DNA of 64,000 nucleotides from the NCBI GenBank assembly GCA_003669605.1, contig QWOP01000043.1, forward strand, positions 1-64,000, written 5' to 3'. The notes under the pieces were generated by a model. That model was not told the origin of the DNA and searched no databases. It saw only the letters and a program-made list of their open reading frames with translations. Numbering within the stretch: the stretch's first letter is position 1; every line of letters starts with the position of its first letter. The DNA is from Planctomycetota bacterium. GTDB lineage: Bacteria; Planctomycetota; Planctomycetia; Pirellulales; UBA1268. This document shows, piece by piece, positions 35,489 through 43,850 of this stretch. The position numbers and the translations under genes are program-made.

Positions 35489-36406
35489 ATGAAGCCCCCT
35501 TCGCCGGCCCCCATCAACAGCAGTGCCGGGAAGCCGGCGGCACCTGAGAAGATCGGCGCGGCCACTGGCAGGCAGCCCGTTGCTGACCGGTTGGCCACCG
35601 TTGCTGCCGGGGGGCAGGTGCCCGCTGAGGTCCATGATCTGGTGCGCCGCGAGCCGGCCGTCCTTGAGATCGACCAGTTCAATCTCTGGTACGGCACGAA
35701 GCAGGCGCTGCACGCGGTCAGTATGCCGATCCCGCATGGCAAGGTGACGGCGCTGGTGGGCCCGAGCGGCTGCGGGAAGTCGACGCTGCTGCGGAGCGTC
35801 AACCGGCTCAACGACTTGGTGCCGAGCGTCCGCATCAGTGGCGACATGCGATTGAACGGTGACTCGATCTACGATCCGCGGATGGATGTCATTGAGTTGC
35901 GGAAGCGGATGGGGATGGTCTTCCAGCGTCCCAACCCCTTTCCGATGAGCATCTACGAGAACGTCGTCTACGCCCTGCGGATCGACGGTGAATCAAACCG
36001 CGGGGTGCTCGACGAGGTGTGCGAGACGAGCCTCCGGGGAGCGGCGCTGTGGGATGAGGTCAAGGACCGGCTCAGCGACAGCGCCTTGGGCCTCTCCGGC
36101 GGTCAGCAGCAGCGGTTGTGTATCGCCAGGGCGATTGCCGCAGAGCCCGAGGTGCTGCTCCTCGACGAGCCTTGTTCAGCGCTCGATCCGATCGCCACCG
36201 GCAAGGTCGAGGATCTGATCCAGGAACTCCGCGGACGCTACTCGGTGCTGATCGTGACCCACAACATGCAGCAGGCGAGCCGCTCCAGCGACTACACTGC
36301 TTTCATGTACCTTGGCCGTCTCATTGAGTACGGCCCGACGCCCGACATCTTCACCAAGCCAGTGCTCCGTGAGACCGAGGCCTATGTCACGGGCCGATTC
36401 GGCTGA
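35489..36406 (+). CDS. pstB: Phosphate ABC transporter ATP-binding protein
   Basis: This 305-residue ATPase powers phosphate import. It has Walker [10 protein letters not shown] at about residue 90, the Q-loop region [20 protein letters not shown] (typical of PstB), the signature [16 protein letters not shown] at about 202, Walker [14 protein letters not shown], and the switch His in IVTHNMQQA. The first 55 residues are a Pro/Ala-rich extension before [17 protein letters not shown]. The start at the ATG 35489 is preferred to a TTG at 35468. It lies 53 bp after pstA and 23 bp before phoU. Confidence 0.95.
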   Translation: MKPPSPAPINSSAGKPAAPEKIGAATGRQPVADRLATVAAGGQVPAEVHDLVRREPAVLEIDQFNLWYGTKQALHAVSMPIPHGKVTALVGPSGCGKSTLLRSVNRLNDLVPSVRISGDMRLNGDSIYDPRMDVIELRKRMGMVFQRPNPFPMSIYENVVYALRIDGESNRGVLDEVCETSLRGAALWDEVKDRLSDSALGLSGGQQQRLCIARAIAAEPEVLLLDEPCSALDPIATGKVEDLIQELRGRYSVLIVTHNMQQASRSSDYTAFMYLGRLIEYGPTPDIFTKPVLRETEAYVTGRFG

Positions 36407-36419
36407 CGGTGTCCGGTGC

Positions 36420-36425
36420 GGAGGA
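36420..36425 (+). promoter_or_regulatory. Strong ribosome binding site of phoU
   Basis: GGAGGA with a 4-nt spacer precedes the ATG at 36430 and decides this start over the GTG at 36409. Confidence 0.7.
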
Positions 36426-36429
36426 TTCC

Positions 36430-37089
36430 ATGACCCGCCACATCCAGCGTCAAATCGAAGGCCTCAAGGAGAAGATCCTCCGCGTCGGCACGCTGGTGGA
36501 GGAGGCAATCTCCAAGTCGATCTCGGCGGTCATCAACCGCGACGTTGCCCTGGCCCAACGGGTGATGGCCAGCGACGAGGCGATCGATCGGATGGAGGTG
36601 GAGGTCGAGGAAGAGTGCCTCAAGATCCTGGCGCTGTACCAGCCCGTGGCGGCCGATCTGCGGTTTGTGGTGGCCGCGTTGAAGATCAATAACGATCTTG
36701 AACGGATGGGCGATCTCGCCAAGAACATCGCCAAGCGGGTTTCCCAACTCGCCGGTGCCACCGAGGTGGAACTGCCGCCGGAGATTCGCACGATGGCCAT
36801 TCAGGCCGAGGAAATGGTGCGGAACTGCTTGGAGGCGGTGGTCAACGCCGACCCGGTCCTGGCGCGGAGGATCCGCGAACAGGATGATGCCGTCGATGAG
36901 GCCCGGCAGCGGATCCGTCGTCGCGTGCTGGCGGGGATCAAGGAACACCCCGAGAGTGTCGAGAGCCTGCTGCGCGTCAACTCCATCACCAACAACATCG
37001 AGCGGGTGGCCGACATGGCCACCAACGTGGCCGCGGATGTGATCTACATGGTCGAGGGGGAGATCATCCGGCACCGGATCGACGAATGA
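36430..37089 (+). CDS. phoU: Phosphate signalling complex protein PhoU
   Basis: This 219-residue all-helical protein moderates Pst transport and phosphate signalling. Two three-helix repeats each carry the metal-binding motif: NNDLERMGDLAKNIAKR at about residues 86-102 and NNIERVADMATNVAADVIYM at about 188-207. The opening HIQRQIEGLKEKILRVGTLV is typical of the family. It is the last gene of the pst cluster. No PhoR/PhoB-type sensor and regulator genes are adjacent, so the regulator it talks to lies elsewhere. Confidence 0.95.
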   Translation: MTRHIQRQIEGLKEKILRVGTLVEEAISKSISAVINRDVALAQRVMASDEAIDRMEVEVEEECLKILALYQPVAADLRFVVAALKINNDLERMGDLAKNIAKRVSQLAGATEVELPPEIRTMAIQAEEMVRNCLEAVVNADPVLARRIREQDDAVDEARQRIRRRVLAGIKEHPESVESLLRVNSITNNIERVADMATNVAADVIYMVEGEIIRHRIDE

Positions 37090-37336
37090 GCCTCTCGGCG
37101 GAGCCCGAAGGGGAAACGGCCGCTTTCCCCAGCGGGATCTGTCGTGGGTCCTGCGGAAAAGAGCCGGTTGCCCGCAGGGAAATGGCGGTGGGCGACCGTG
37201 CTGCCGCCGTGGTACGCTCTCCCCTGCCCCCCGGTCGATATGCCGCTCCCGGGGGTGCGGAACGGATGGCGGTGCCGGCATCACACGCCGCGCACCGGCC
37301 CACGGCCTCCGTTTTCGCCACGCGGCGGTGATTCCC

Positions 37337-38899
37337 ATGAGAGCAGGTCGCGACATGCCAGTGCGGAGCGATGTTCCCCCAGGCGAAGGAGGGACGCCTG
37401 TCGCTGCCCGGAGGCGTGGGCGCCGCGCCCCTTGGCTGCCGTGTTGGACGGCAGTGTCATTGGCTGTGTGGGTGTGTGCCGCAGCGGCCCCGCTCCGCGC
37501 CGAGGACCCAGTGCTTGTCAACATCACCGGACCGCTGGCTGCCAAACTGGGGGAGAAGGTGTCGTTCGAGGTGGAACTGGTGAACCGCTCCGGACGTCCC
37601 CTGCAGGGGCTGCGCGTGATCGATTATTTCGACAGAGGCTTTCATCATGCGGCATCGGCCAGTCCCATCGAACAGAAGGGGACGATCGACATGGCTGCCG
37701 GGACGAGTCGGCGCATGCAGTTGGAATTCTTCACCGATGAGCCCGGCCGGCAGTGCCACCGCGTCGAGATCCTCGATCAGGCGCATAATTTCATGGGTGG
37801 GGCCACCGAGTGCGTGATGGTCACCCCACCCACCGCTCCGGCGGTGGCAGCCGCCCCGCCGGCCCTGGCTTCATCGATTCCGCCCCCAGTCGTTCCCCCC
37901 GCACCGGCGTTTGCACCGGCTCCGGTTCCGGCTCCCGTTTCAGCGCCTGTCTTCGCGCCTCCGGTGGCGACAGTTCCACCACCGGTGGCGCCGCCGCTTG
38001 TCGCTCCGGCCGTCGCGCTGCCGCTGGCAGCCGCCGCCCCGGTGATGGTGCCGCCGAGCCCGACGCTCGCCCCCACCGCGGCGCTGCCAGGCAGCCCTTC
38101 CCTGCCCCCCCCGCTCAGGACGGCGCCGACCGTGCCGTCTTTGCAATTGGGGATGTCGGGACCGGGCGAACTGACAAGTGGTGGCGTGGGGGAGTTTGTC
38201 GCCACCGTCCGCAACATCGGCGCGGTCCCCTCCGGGCCGACGAGTCTGGAGTTCGACTGGGATCCCGCCTATTCGGCGCTCGAGGCTTCAGACGGCTACG
38301 TACTCGGTACCAATTCAGTCTCCTGGACGCTGCCGCCGATGGAGCCGGGGGGGCAACTCCGCCGGCAGATCAACCTCCGCGCCCAGGCCACCGCTGGACT
38401 CCGCGCCGGGCAGGCCTCGCGGGCCTGCGTCCGAGGTGTCCTCAATGAGTCGGTTGGCGGAGTGATGTTTGCCGATGAGTCGTGCGTTCTCGTCCGGTCG
38501 AATGCCCCGGCGCTCCGCTCGCCGCGAGAAACGGGACTCCGGATCAGCGTGGCGGATCTCGAGGATCCTGTGCAGACTGGTGGGGCAACGACGCTCGTGT
38601 GCACTGTCAGCAACAACGGCGCAGCCCCCACCGGACGGCTCAAGGTGGTTGTCACGATCCCCGAACAAGCCCGGTTGGTGGGGGATCCAAACCCAGCACG
38701 GGTGGTGGTTGAGGGACGGACGTTGATCTTTGACTCCGTGGCCCCGATCCAGCCTGGCGGCCACGCGTCTTTCGAGATGACCTACAGGATTTCGCCGGGC
38801 GTTACTGGCGCCCGTGCCACCGCGGTGGCGACCGTGTCTGGGGCGGATCTGGAGGGGAGTTTGGAGGCGGACTGCACGACAACCTTTCTGGGGCCGTAG
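37337..38899 (+). CDS. Exported protein with DUF11/CARDB-like Ig domains and Pro/Ala linker
   Basis: This protein of about 520 residues has a signal peptide (about residues 30-52, WTAVSLAVWVCAAAAPLRAE). A first Ig-like domain follows (about 55-145, VLVNITGPLAAKLGEKVSFE, VELVNRSGRPLQGLRVIDYF). Then comes a long Pro/Ala/Val-rich linker (about 155-260). Two more beta domains follow (about 265-385 and 405-520), the last with TLVCTVSNNGAAPTGRLKVV and PGGHASFEMTYRI, typical of DUF11/CARDB adhesion-type modules. I infer a secreted or cell-surface structural protein. The start is one of two closely spaced ATGs (37337 or 37355); the first is given. It lies 247 bp after phoU in a region with no visible promoter. 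Confidence 0.78.
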   Translation: MRAGRDMPVRSDVPPGEGGTPVAARRRGRRAPWLPCWTAVSLAVWVCAAAAPLRAEDPVLVNITGPLAAKLGEKVSFEVELVNRSGRPLQGLRVIDYFDRGFHHAASASPIEQKGTIDMAAGTSRRMQLEFFTDEPGRQCHRVEILDQAHNFMGGATECVMVTPPTAPAVAAAPPALASSIPPPVVPPAPAFAPAPVPAPVSAPVFAPPVATVPPPVAPPLVAPAVALPLAAAAPVMVPPSPTLAPTAALPGSPSLPPPLRTAPTVPSLQLGMSGPGELTSGGVGEFVATVRNIGAVPSGPTSLEFDWDPAYSALEASDGYVLGTNSVSWTLPPMEPGGQLRRQINLRAQATAGLRAGQASRACVRGVLNESVGGVMFADESCVLVRSNAPALRSPRETGLRISVADLEDPVQTGGATTLVCTVSNNGAAPTGRLKVVVTIPEQARLVGDPNPARVVVEGRTLIFDSVAPIQPGGHASFEMTYRISPGVTGARATAVATVSGADLEGSLEADCTTTFLGP

Positions 38900-39065
38900 C
38901 TGGCCCTGGAGTGGCTTTTCAGAAAATGAGCCGGTCGTTCGACCCTGCCGTTCGAGCCAGGCGATGTTCGGCCCCGCCCCCTGCAGTCGTCACGACCCTC
39001 GTTCCTGGTAGGCCTGCCGCAGTGATCGCCTCCCAGAGCCGATCTCTCCTCGGGAGGCGAGTGGC

Positions 39066-40439
39066 ATGCTGGTCGTGACGGCGAACTGGGGAATCACCGA
39101 TCGCTCGGCGTGGAGCGGTGCCACGGCCGCATCTGCTGGCAGGTTTTTGGCCGCCGTCCGTCGATCGGCGATCCGGGCCGGCTGGCGCCCCGATGGCTCC
39201 TACCGACCGATTGCCAGCGTCGACATCGTGCTTGCCGGTGACACTTTCGACTGGCTGGGGAGCCTCGCTTGGCTCGGGACTGTCCGTCCCTGGCATCACG
39301 GTCGCCGCAGTGAGCCGGTGCGGGAGCGGGTGATCTCCGCCACGATTCGTCCCGCCACAGCGGTTCTCGGCCCATTGGTCCGTGCTCTCCGCCGGGGGGT
39401 GACGGTTCCGATGAGCGATCGTCATGGCCGTCCCCGGTTCGGCATTATGGCGCACATTCCCCTCCGGGTTACGCTCCTGGAGGGGGATCTCGACCAGGGC
39501 TTGGCCTGTGGACCGACGCGGCATCTGGCCGAGCGGATGGGGATCGGGGTTGGTGAAACCTGGTCGGCTTGCGGAATCAGCGTCTGCCATGGACATCGCT
39601 GCGACCCGTTGTGGCCGGCAGCAGCAGAAGACTCAGACTCCCGGTGTCCGACCCTGGGGATGAGCCTCCGAGTCGACCTTGTGTGCCGCTTTGCCTCTGT
39701 CGTCGCCAGCGATCCGCTCACCGCCGCTGTCGGCCGGAAACTGGTCGCCGATCTCGCCGCTCGGCACCCGCTGTCGTACACAGACCTCGTGCGGCAGGCC
39801 TGCGGGGCGGATGGCGGTGCAGCAGACGCCACCGATCGGCTCCGAGCCGCGTGGTTGGAGAGCGTTGAAACGTGGCGTCGACTGGCTCTGAGAGCCGGGG
39901 TCCATGGCGATACCGCTTTTGATCTGGTCGATGCGCTGGCCGCCAGACTGTCCGACATCGACAGTCCCGCGTCGTCCCCTCCGGCCTGCCCCGCCGACGA
40001 TGCACTGGGGCTGGGGCTGGAGGCGGTGCCGGTCTCGCTGGGACAGCAACCGACCGTTGCCGGCCTGATGCTCCGCGGCGCCCGGTTGGTGGTCTGCGGC
40101 CATCCCGCTGCGGAACTGTCCCAGCTCCCGTCACAGGGTGACCGGGCCGATCACAATCCTGCGGCTGGGGCAGGGATGCTGTGCATCGGTCCGCGGGTTG
40201 TGCCTGCCTCCCAAGGCGGCAACGGCGCGTCGGAGGTGACGAAATACCCAGACTTGGAAAGCGCCACGGCATTGGCCGATGCCGACATGCCCCCGGCGGC
40301 CGTGATTCCCGGGGATGGCGAACATGGCGGGGCAGAGGTTGTCGTACTCTGGGATGAGATCCCTCCCTGGAAAACGAGCGGCCGGCCGGCCGCCGCCCCA
40401 GGAAGAGTGGACCACCGAACCGTGGTGGATGCCGCCTGA
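39066..40439 (+). CDS. Uncharacterised protein, possibly a diverged calcineurin-like phosphoesterase
   Basis: I do not firmly recognise this 457-residue protein. Some segments resemble metallophosphoesterases of the LpxH type: SVDIVLAGDTFDWLGSLAWL (about residues 54-73) matches the GDxxD motif, GISVCHGHRCDPLW (about 174-187) matches the HGDxxDP type, and RLVVCGHPAAELS (about 339-351) matches the GHTH position, though only one His is kept. The first metal motif DxH is not visible near MLVVTANWGITDRSAW, and the NHD motif is unclear (LLEGDLDQGLACG). It has no signal peptide or membrane helix. If the fold call is right, activity may be altered or lost. The C-terminal 100 residues are low-complexity. 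Confidence 0.55.
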   Translation: MLVVTANWGITDRSAWSGATAASAGRFLAAVRRSAIRAGWRPDGSYRPIASVDIVLAGDTFDWLGSLAWLGTVRPWHHGRRSEPVRERVISATIRPATAVLGPLVRALRRGVTVPMSDRHGRPRFGIMAHIPLRVTLLEGDLDQGLACGPTRHLAERMGIGVGETWSACGISVCHGHRCDPLWPAAAEDSDSRCPTLGMSLRVDLVCRFASVVASDPLTAAVGRKLVADLAARHPLSYTDLVRQACGADGGAADATDRLRAAWLESVETWRRLALRAGVHGDTAFDLVDALAARLSDIDSPASSPPACPADDALGLGLEAVPVSLGQQPTVAGLMLRGARLVVCGHPAAELSQLPSQGDRADHNPAAGAGMLCIGPRVVPASQGGNGASEVTKYPDLESATALADADMPPAAVIPGDGEHGGAEVVVLWDEIPPWKTSGRPAAAPGRVDHRTVVDAA

Positions 40440-40531
40440 TGCCTGTTTTCCAATCTTTTTGACGCTCTTTCAACGGGAAACCTGTCGCTGCCTTGGCGGC
40501 GGAGTTCACCGGGACTGGAAAAAGGTCTGTC

Positions 40532-40996
40532 ATGCACACCAACACTCAGTCCGCGTATGTCTTTGAGATCGTCCTCCATCCCCGGCCTTCTGGGGCGCTT
40601 GCAGGGGTCGTCTGGAGCGATGGCATGGGAGACTGGCCGACCCTTGAGGTGCCGAGATCGACCAGCGGCGAACCGATGACGATCGTCTTTGACAAGGCCT
40701 TCGAACGCCTGGGGGGGCTTGAGCGGATGTACACCGAACCGGACGGTTCCTTCGTGTGGGTTGGCCCCGGAGGAGGCACTCAATGGCAGATTGATGGCAA
40801 TGCTGCCGAGAAGGACAGTCGCGTCCTCCTTGCGGAACTCAAAGGCAACTGTCCGCCCGAAGCGCTCGACAGGCTGTTGGGGGCCTTCGGTTGGCCCGAA
40901 CAGAGCGTGATGATGCAACTGGTGAGGGCGGGAGTGTTTCTCGACGAGGAGACCTTCCGCCGTCATGCCACCGCCCGAGCCGCGGCGGGCAATTGA
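40532..40996 (+). CDS. Conserved hypothetical protein
   Basis: This 154-residue soluble protein is not assigned to a family. It shows two parts: a beta-rich N-terminus (AYVFEIVLHPRPSGALAGVV, MTIVFDKAFERLGGLERMY, GSFVWVGPGGGTQWQIDGN) and a helical C-terminus (PPEALDRLLGAFGWPEQSVM and then a helix ending EETFRRHATARAAAGN). There is no signal peptide, membrane helix or obvious catalytic motif. The ATG at 40532 has AAAGG six bases upstream, which supports this start over the earlier one at 40493. It lies between the putative phosphoesterase and a gene for a charged exported protein. Confidence 0.7.
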   Translation: MHTNTQSAYVFEIVLHPRPSGALAGVVWSDGMGDWPTLEVPRSTSGEPMTIVFDKAFERLGGLERMYTEPDGSFVWVGPGGGTQWQIDGNAAEKDSRVLLAELKGNCPPEALDRLLGAFGWPEQSVMMQLVRAGVFLDEETFRRHATARAAAGN

Positions 40997-41183
40997 CCGA
41001 TCTGCCCCGAACAGGCGGTGACTTGAGCGGCCAGTGAAACCCTGCGGGTGGTGCCGGGCCGCCGCTGGCAGACTCTTCCGGCGGGGCATCGAATCCACGG
41101 GCCAGAGTCCGCGGGGTGCCGATACCGCCGGAGGGGATTTGATCCCCGCGGGGAACAAGCCACCACGGTCGGAGTGCTCCGGT

Positions 41184-42116
41184 ATGGACAACATCAATGG
41201 GATGGGGTGGGGAATGCGGTACACAGAGCTGACAGAGGCCTCGCACCGGCAGGTCGGACGGTTCGGGCGTTGGCTGTGGATCTCTGTTGTCTGCCTGCCG
41301 GGACTGGTGCCGGTCTGCTCCACGCTCCGTGCCGCCGAGGAAAACATCGCGGTGACGTCGTCGTACGGTGCCGGCGTGCATGCCTACTACGACGGCAATT
41401 ATTCTGCTGCCTACGACGCCCTCACCGCCTCGATCGAGGCGGGAACGATGGACCCCCGTGCGTACTACTACCGCGGACTGACGGCGATCAAACTTGGTCG
41501 GACCGACGATGAGATCGAGGGGGATTTTGCCGAGGGCTCCAACCGCGAGACCGCCGGTCGTGGCGGCATCTCCATCTCCCGGTCGCTGGAGCGGATCCAG
41601 GGCCGCGACCGGATGCGGTTGGAAAAATACCGCCAGCGGGCCCGCGTCGCCGCCGCACAGCGTGACGAGTCTGCCATCCGCCAGCGATACATCGGTGTCG
41701 AGCAGACGGCTCCTGACGTCCTCCGTCGCCGTGTGCCGGACTCCATTGCACCTTCGGCCGAGCCGTTGATCGCCCCCGCCCCGCGGGGGCGAGGCCCCGC
41801 CCGTCCGGCGGACGATGTCCGCCGGCCCGCGCCGCAGGTCGCTCCCAAGCGGGCACAGGCTGCGGAGGAGGATCCCTTCGCTCCTCCGGCCGAGCGTGAC
41901 ACAAGCGATCCGTTCGGCGACGATCCCGTGACAGATGATCCGCTCCGCGACGACGTCCTCGATCAGCGCGATGAGCAGATGGAGGAGCGGGCCGCAGAGA
42001 CCGACGACGGCTTCGACCAACGCGATCAGCGGGACGAGGAACGGGCCGCCGAACTCGATGACCGACTCGACCAAATCGACGCCCAACAGGAACGCGAGGC
42101 TGCCGGGGGGTTCTGA
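41184..42116 (+). CDS. Exported protein with TPR-like segment and charged C-terminal repeats
   Basis: This 310-residue protein has an N-terminal export segment (about residues 25-52, WLWISVVCLPGLVPVCSTLR). After it comes a TPR-like helix pair (about 60-100, GAGVHAYYDGNYSAAYDALT, SIEAGTMDPRAYYYRGLTAI). The middle is basic and Pro-rich, and the end is a highly charged region with near repeats (DQRDEQMEERAAETDDGFDQ, DQRDEERAAELDDRLDQ). The function is unknown; a scaffold or binding role outside the cytoplasm is a guess. The ATG at 41184 has GGAG about ten bases upstream. The next gene starts 21 bp after its stop. Confidence 0.72.
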   Translation: MDNINGMGWGMRYTELTEASHRQVGRFGRWLWISVVCLPGLVPVCSTLRAAEENIAVTSSYGAGVHAYYDGNYSAAYDALTASIEAGTMDPRAYYYRGLTAIKLGRTDDEIEGDFAEGSNRETAGRGGISISRSLERIQGRDRMRLEKYRQRARVAAAQRDESAIRQRYIGVEQTAPDVLRRRVPDSIAPSAEPLIAPAPRGRGPARPADDVRRPAPQVAPKRAQAAEEDPFAPPAERDTSDPFGDDPVTDDPLRDDVLDQRDEQMEERAAETDDGFDQRDQRDEERAAELDDRLDQIDAQQEREAAGGF

Positions 42117-42137
42117 CCCATCCGGCAGGAGGCCTGC

Positions 42138-43442
42138 ATGGAAGCCACGTCCTTGGCCCTCGCTCGGCGGATCGCCGACGAACTCGGACGGGCCACATTC
42201 GTCGATCCGCATTCCCACATCGATCCGCTTGCCCCCTCCGCTCGCTCACTCGTAGACCTCCTCGGATACCACTACTACACCGAGTTGGTGCACTCTTCCG
42301 GGGTGCCGAAGGAGCGGATCGAGGGGCCGGGATTGAGTGCGGACGATCGGGTGGCGGCGATCGTCGCCGGCCTGGGACCACTCTCCAACACCATCCAGTT
42401 GGAGTGGCTGATGGAGATCGCCCGCGATCTGTTCGGTTTCGACGCCGACACGCTCGACGGCTCGAACTGGCCTGATCTCGCCGCCCGCGTCCGGGAGCGG
42501 ACTTCCCAACCGGATTGGACCGGAAGCGTGCTGGCCAGGAGCCGGATGGAAGCGGTGTTTCTCACCAACGACTTCGACGATCCCCTCGAGGGATTCGACA
42601 CGGACCGCTTCGTGCCCTGCCTGCGGGTCGACGAGTTGGTGTTTCACGCCGCCAAGCCAGGCGTCCTTGAGCGGCTGGCGGTGACCTCGAAGGTCGAGCC
42701 GGGCGACATCCGTCGCCTCGAGGAGGCGGTGCGTGCCGTCGCCGACCGTTTTATTCGCCGCGGCGCCCGGGCAGCGGCGATCTCTCTCCCCCCAGACTTC
42801 CGCCCCAGACACGTCGAAGCCAGCGAAGCAGCCTCGGCTCTGGCTGCCATCCATCGGCTCGGAGCCGACGCCTCCGCGGCCGACCGGGCGACGCTGGCGG
42901 CCCACCTCTTCTGGACTGTGGCCGGCGTCTGCCAGGAACGCCGTCTTCCGTTCGATCTGATGATCGGAGTCCGGCGGGCGATCTATCCCGCTGGTGTCCA
43001 CCAGGGGCAGGATCTGCTTGACGGTCGGATGTCGTTGGCCGACTACGCGCCGCTATTCAACGCTTTCCCTGGGGTCACCTTCCCGGTCTCGGTGCTCTCC
43101 CAACCGCTGAACCACGAACTGGTCAGCTACGCCTGGATCTTCCCCAACGTCCTCCCCTTCGGTCACTGGTGGTATGCCAACACCCCGGCCAGCATCGAGC
43201 GCGACCTCGAGCAGCGGATCGAGGCAGTGCCGCGGACGAAACTGCTCGGCTACTACAGCGACATGTACAAGACGGAGTTTGGATATCCGAAGTTTGCCAT
43301 GTACCGGCGGGTGCTGGCCCGGGTCCTCTCCCGCCGCTTCGTTGAGCAGCGCGGTTGGAGCGAAGAGCGGGCCGTCGATCTGGGGCTCGACATGTTGGTG
43401 AGAAATCCGCGGCGCGTGTTCTATGCCTCGGATGCCAACTGA
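42138..43442 (+). CDS. Uronate-isomerase-like amidohydrolase family protein
   Basis: This 434-residue protein is an amidohydrolase-superfamily TIM barrel. The metal motif HxH is in FVDPHSHIDPL (residues 25 and 27), followed by DLLGYHYYTELVHSSGVPKE, which resembles glucuronate/uronate isomerases. Further on are LFWTVAGVCQERRLPFDLMI, IFPNVLPFGHWWYANTPASI and GYYSDMYKTEFGYPKFAMYR. Family relatives isomerise sugar acids (glucuronate to fructuronate) in sugar-acid breakdown, but the exact substrate cannot be fixed. The last 22 bp overlap the convergent DUF423 gene. Confidence 0.83.
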   Translation: MEATSLALARRIADELGRATFVDPHSHIDPLAPSARSLVDLLGYHYYTELVHSSGVPKERIEGPGLSADDRVAAIVAGLGPLSNTIQLEWLMEIARDLFGFDADTLDGSNWPDLAARVRERTSQPDWTGSVLARSRMEAVFLTNDFDDPLEGFDTDRFVPCLRVDELVFHAAKPGVLERLAVTSKVEPGDIRRLEEAVRAVADRFIRRGARAAAISLPPDFRPRHVEASEAASALAAIHRLGADASAADRATLAAHLFWTVAGVCQERRLPFDLMIGVRRAIYPAGVHQGQDLLDGRMSLADYAPLFNAFPGVTFPVSVLSQPLNHELVSYAWIFPNVLPFGHWWYANTPASIERDLEQRIEAVPRTKLLGYYSDMYKTEFGYPKFAMYRRVLARVLSRRFVEQRGWSEERAVDLGLDMLVRNPRRVFYASDAN

Positions 43443-43825
43443 AATCCGGCGGCCGCGAGCATCCCCCAGCCGGCGATGAGGAGGGCGCCGCCGATGGGCA
43501 CGATCGCGCCGAGCACACGCAGGCCGGTCAGTGCCAGGACCCCGAGCAGTCCGCTGAAGATCAGCGTCCCGGCGAGGAAGCAGGCTCCCGCGGCGGTCAG
43601 GCGGCCACGGCTTCGCTGGCCGGCGGGGACGACCGATGCCAGGCCGACGACAAGCAGCACGACAGCGTGGAACAGGCAGTAGCGGACTGCCGTTTCCCAG
43701 TTGGCCCCCTGTCCGTTCTCGAGGAAGAAGTCCTTGAGAGAGTGGGCACCGAAGGCTCCGGCGGCGACGCCGATTCCACCGAGGAGGGAGCCAGTGACAA
43801 ACCAGATGCGTGCTGGAAGGTGCAT
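43421..43825 (-). CDS. DUF423 family small membrane protein
   Basis: This 134-residue integral membrane protein has four predicted helices. The opening TGSLLGGIGVAAGAFGAHSL and the segment WETAVRYCLFHAVVLLVVGL are diagnostic of the DUF423 (YgdD-like) family, as is IFSGLLGVLALTGLRVLGAI. The function is unknown throughout the family. The gene starts 25 bp after the stop of the secretin gene on the same strand and so may be read through from it. Its 3-prime end overlaps the convergent isomerase-like gene by 22 bp. Confidence 0.92.
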   Translation of the reverse strand: MHLPARIWFVTGSLLGGIGVAAGAFGAHSLKDFFLENGQGANWETAVRYCLFHAVVLLVVGLASVVPAGQRSRGRLTAAGACFLAGTLIFSGLLGVLALTGLRVLGAIVPIGGALLIAGWGMLAAAGFQLASEA

Positions 43826-43850
43826 GCGTGGGTGAGAGGAGATCGTCTGC

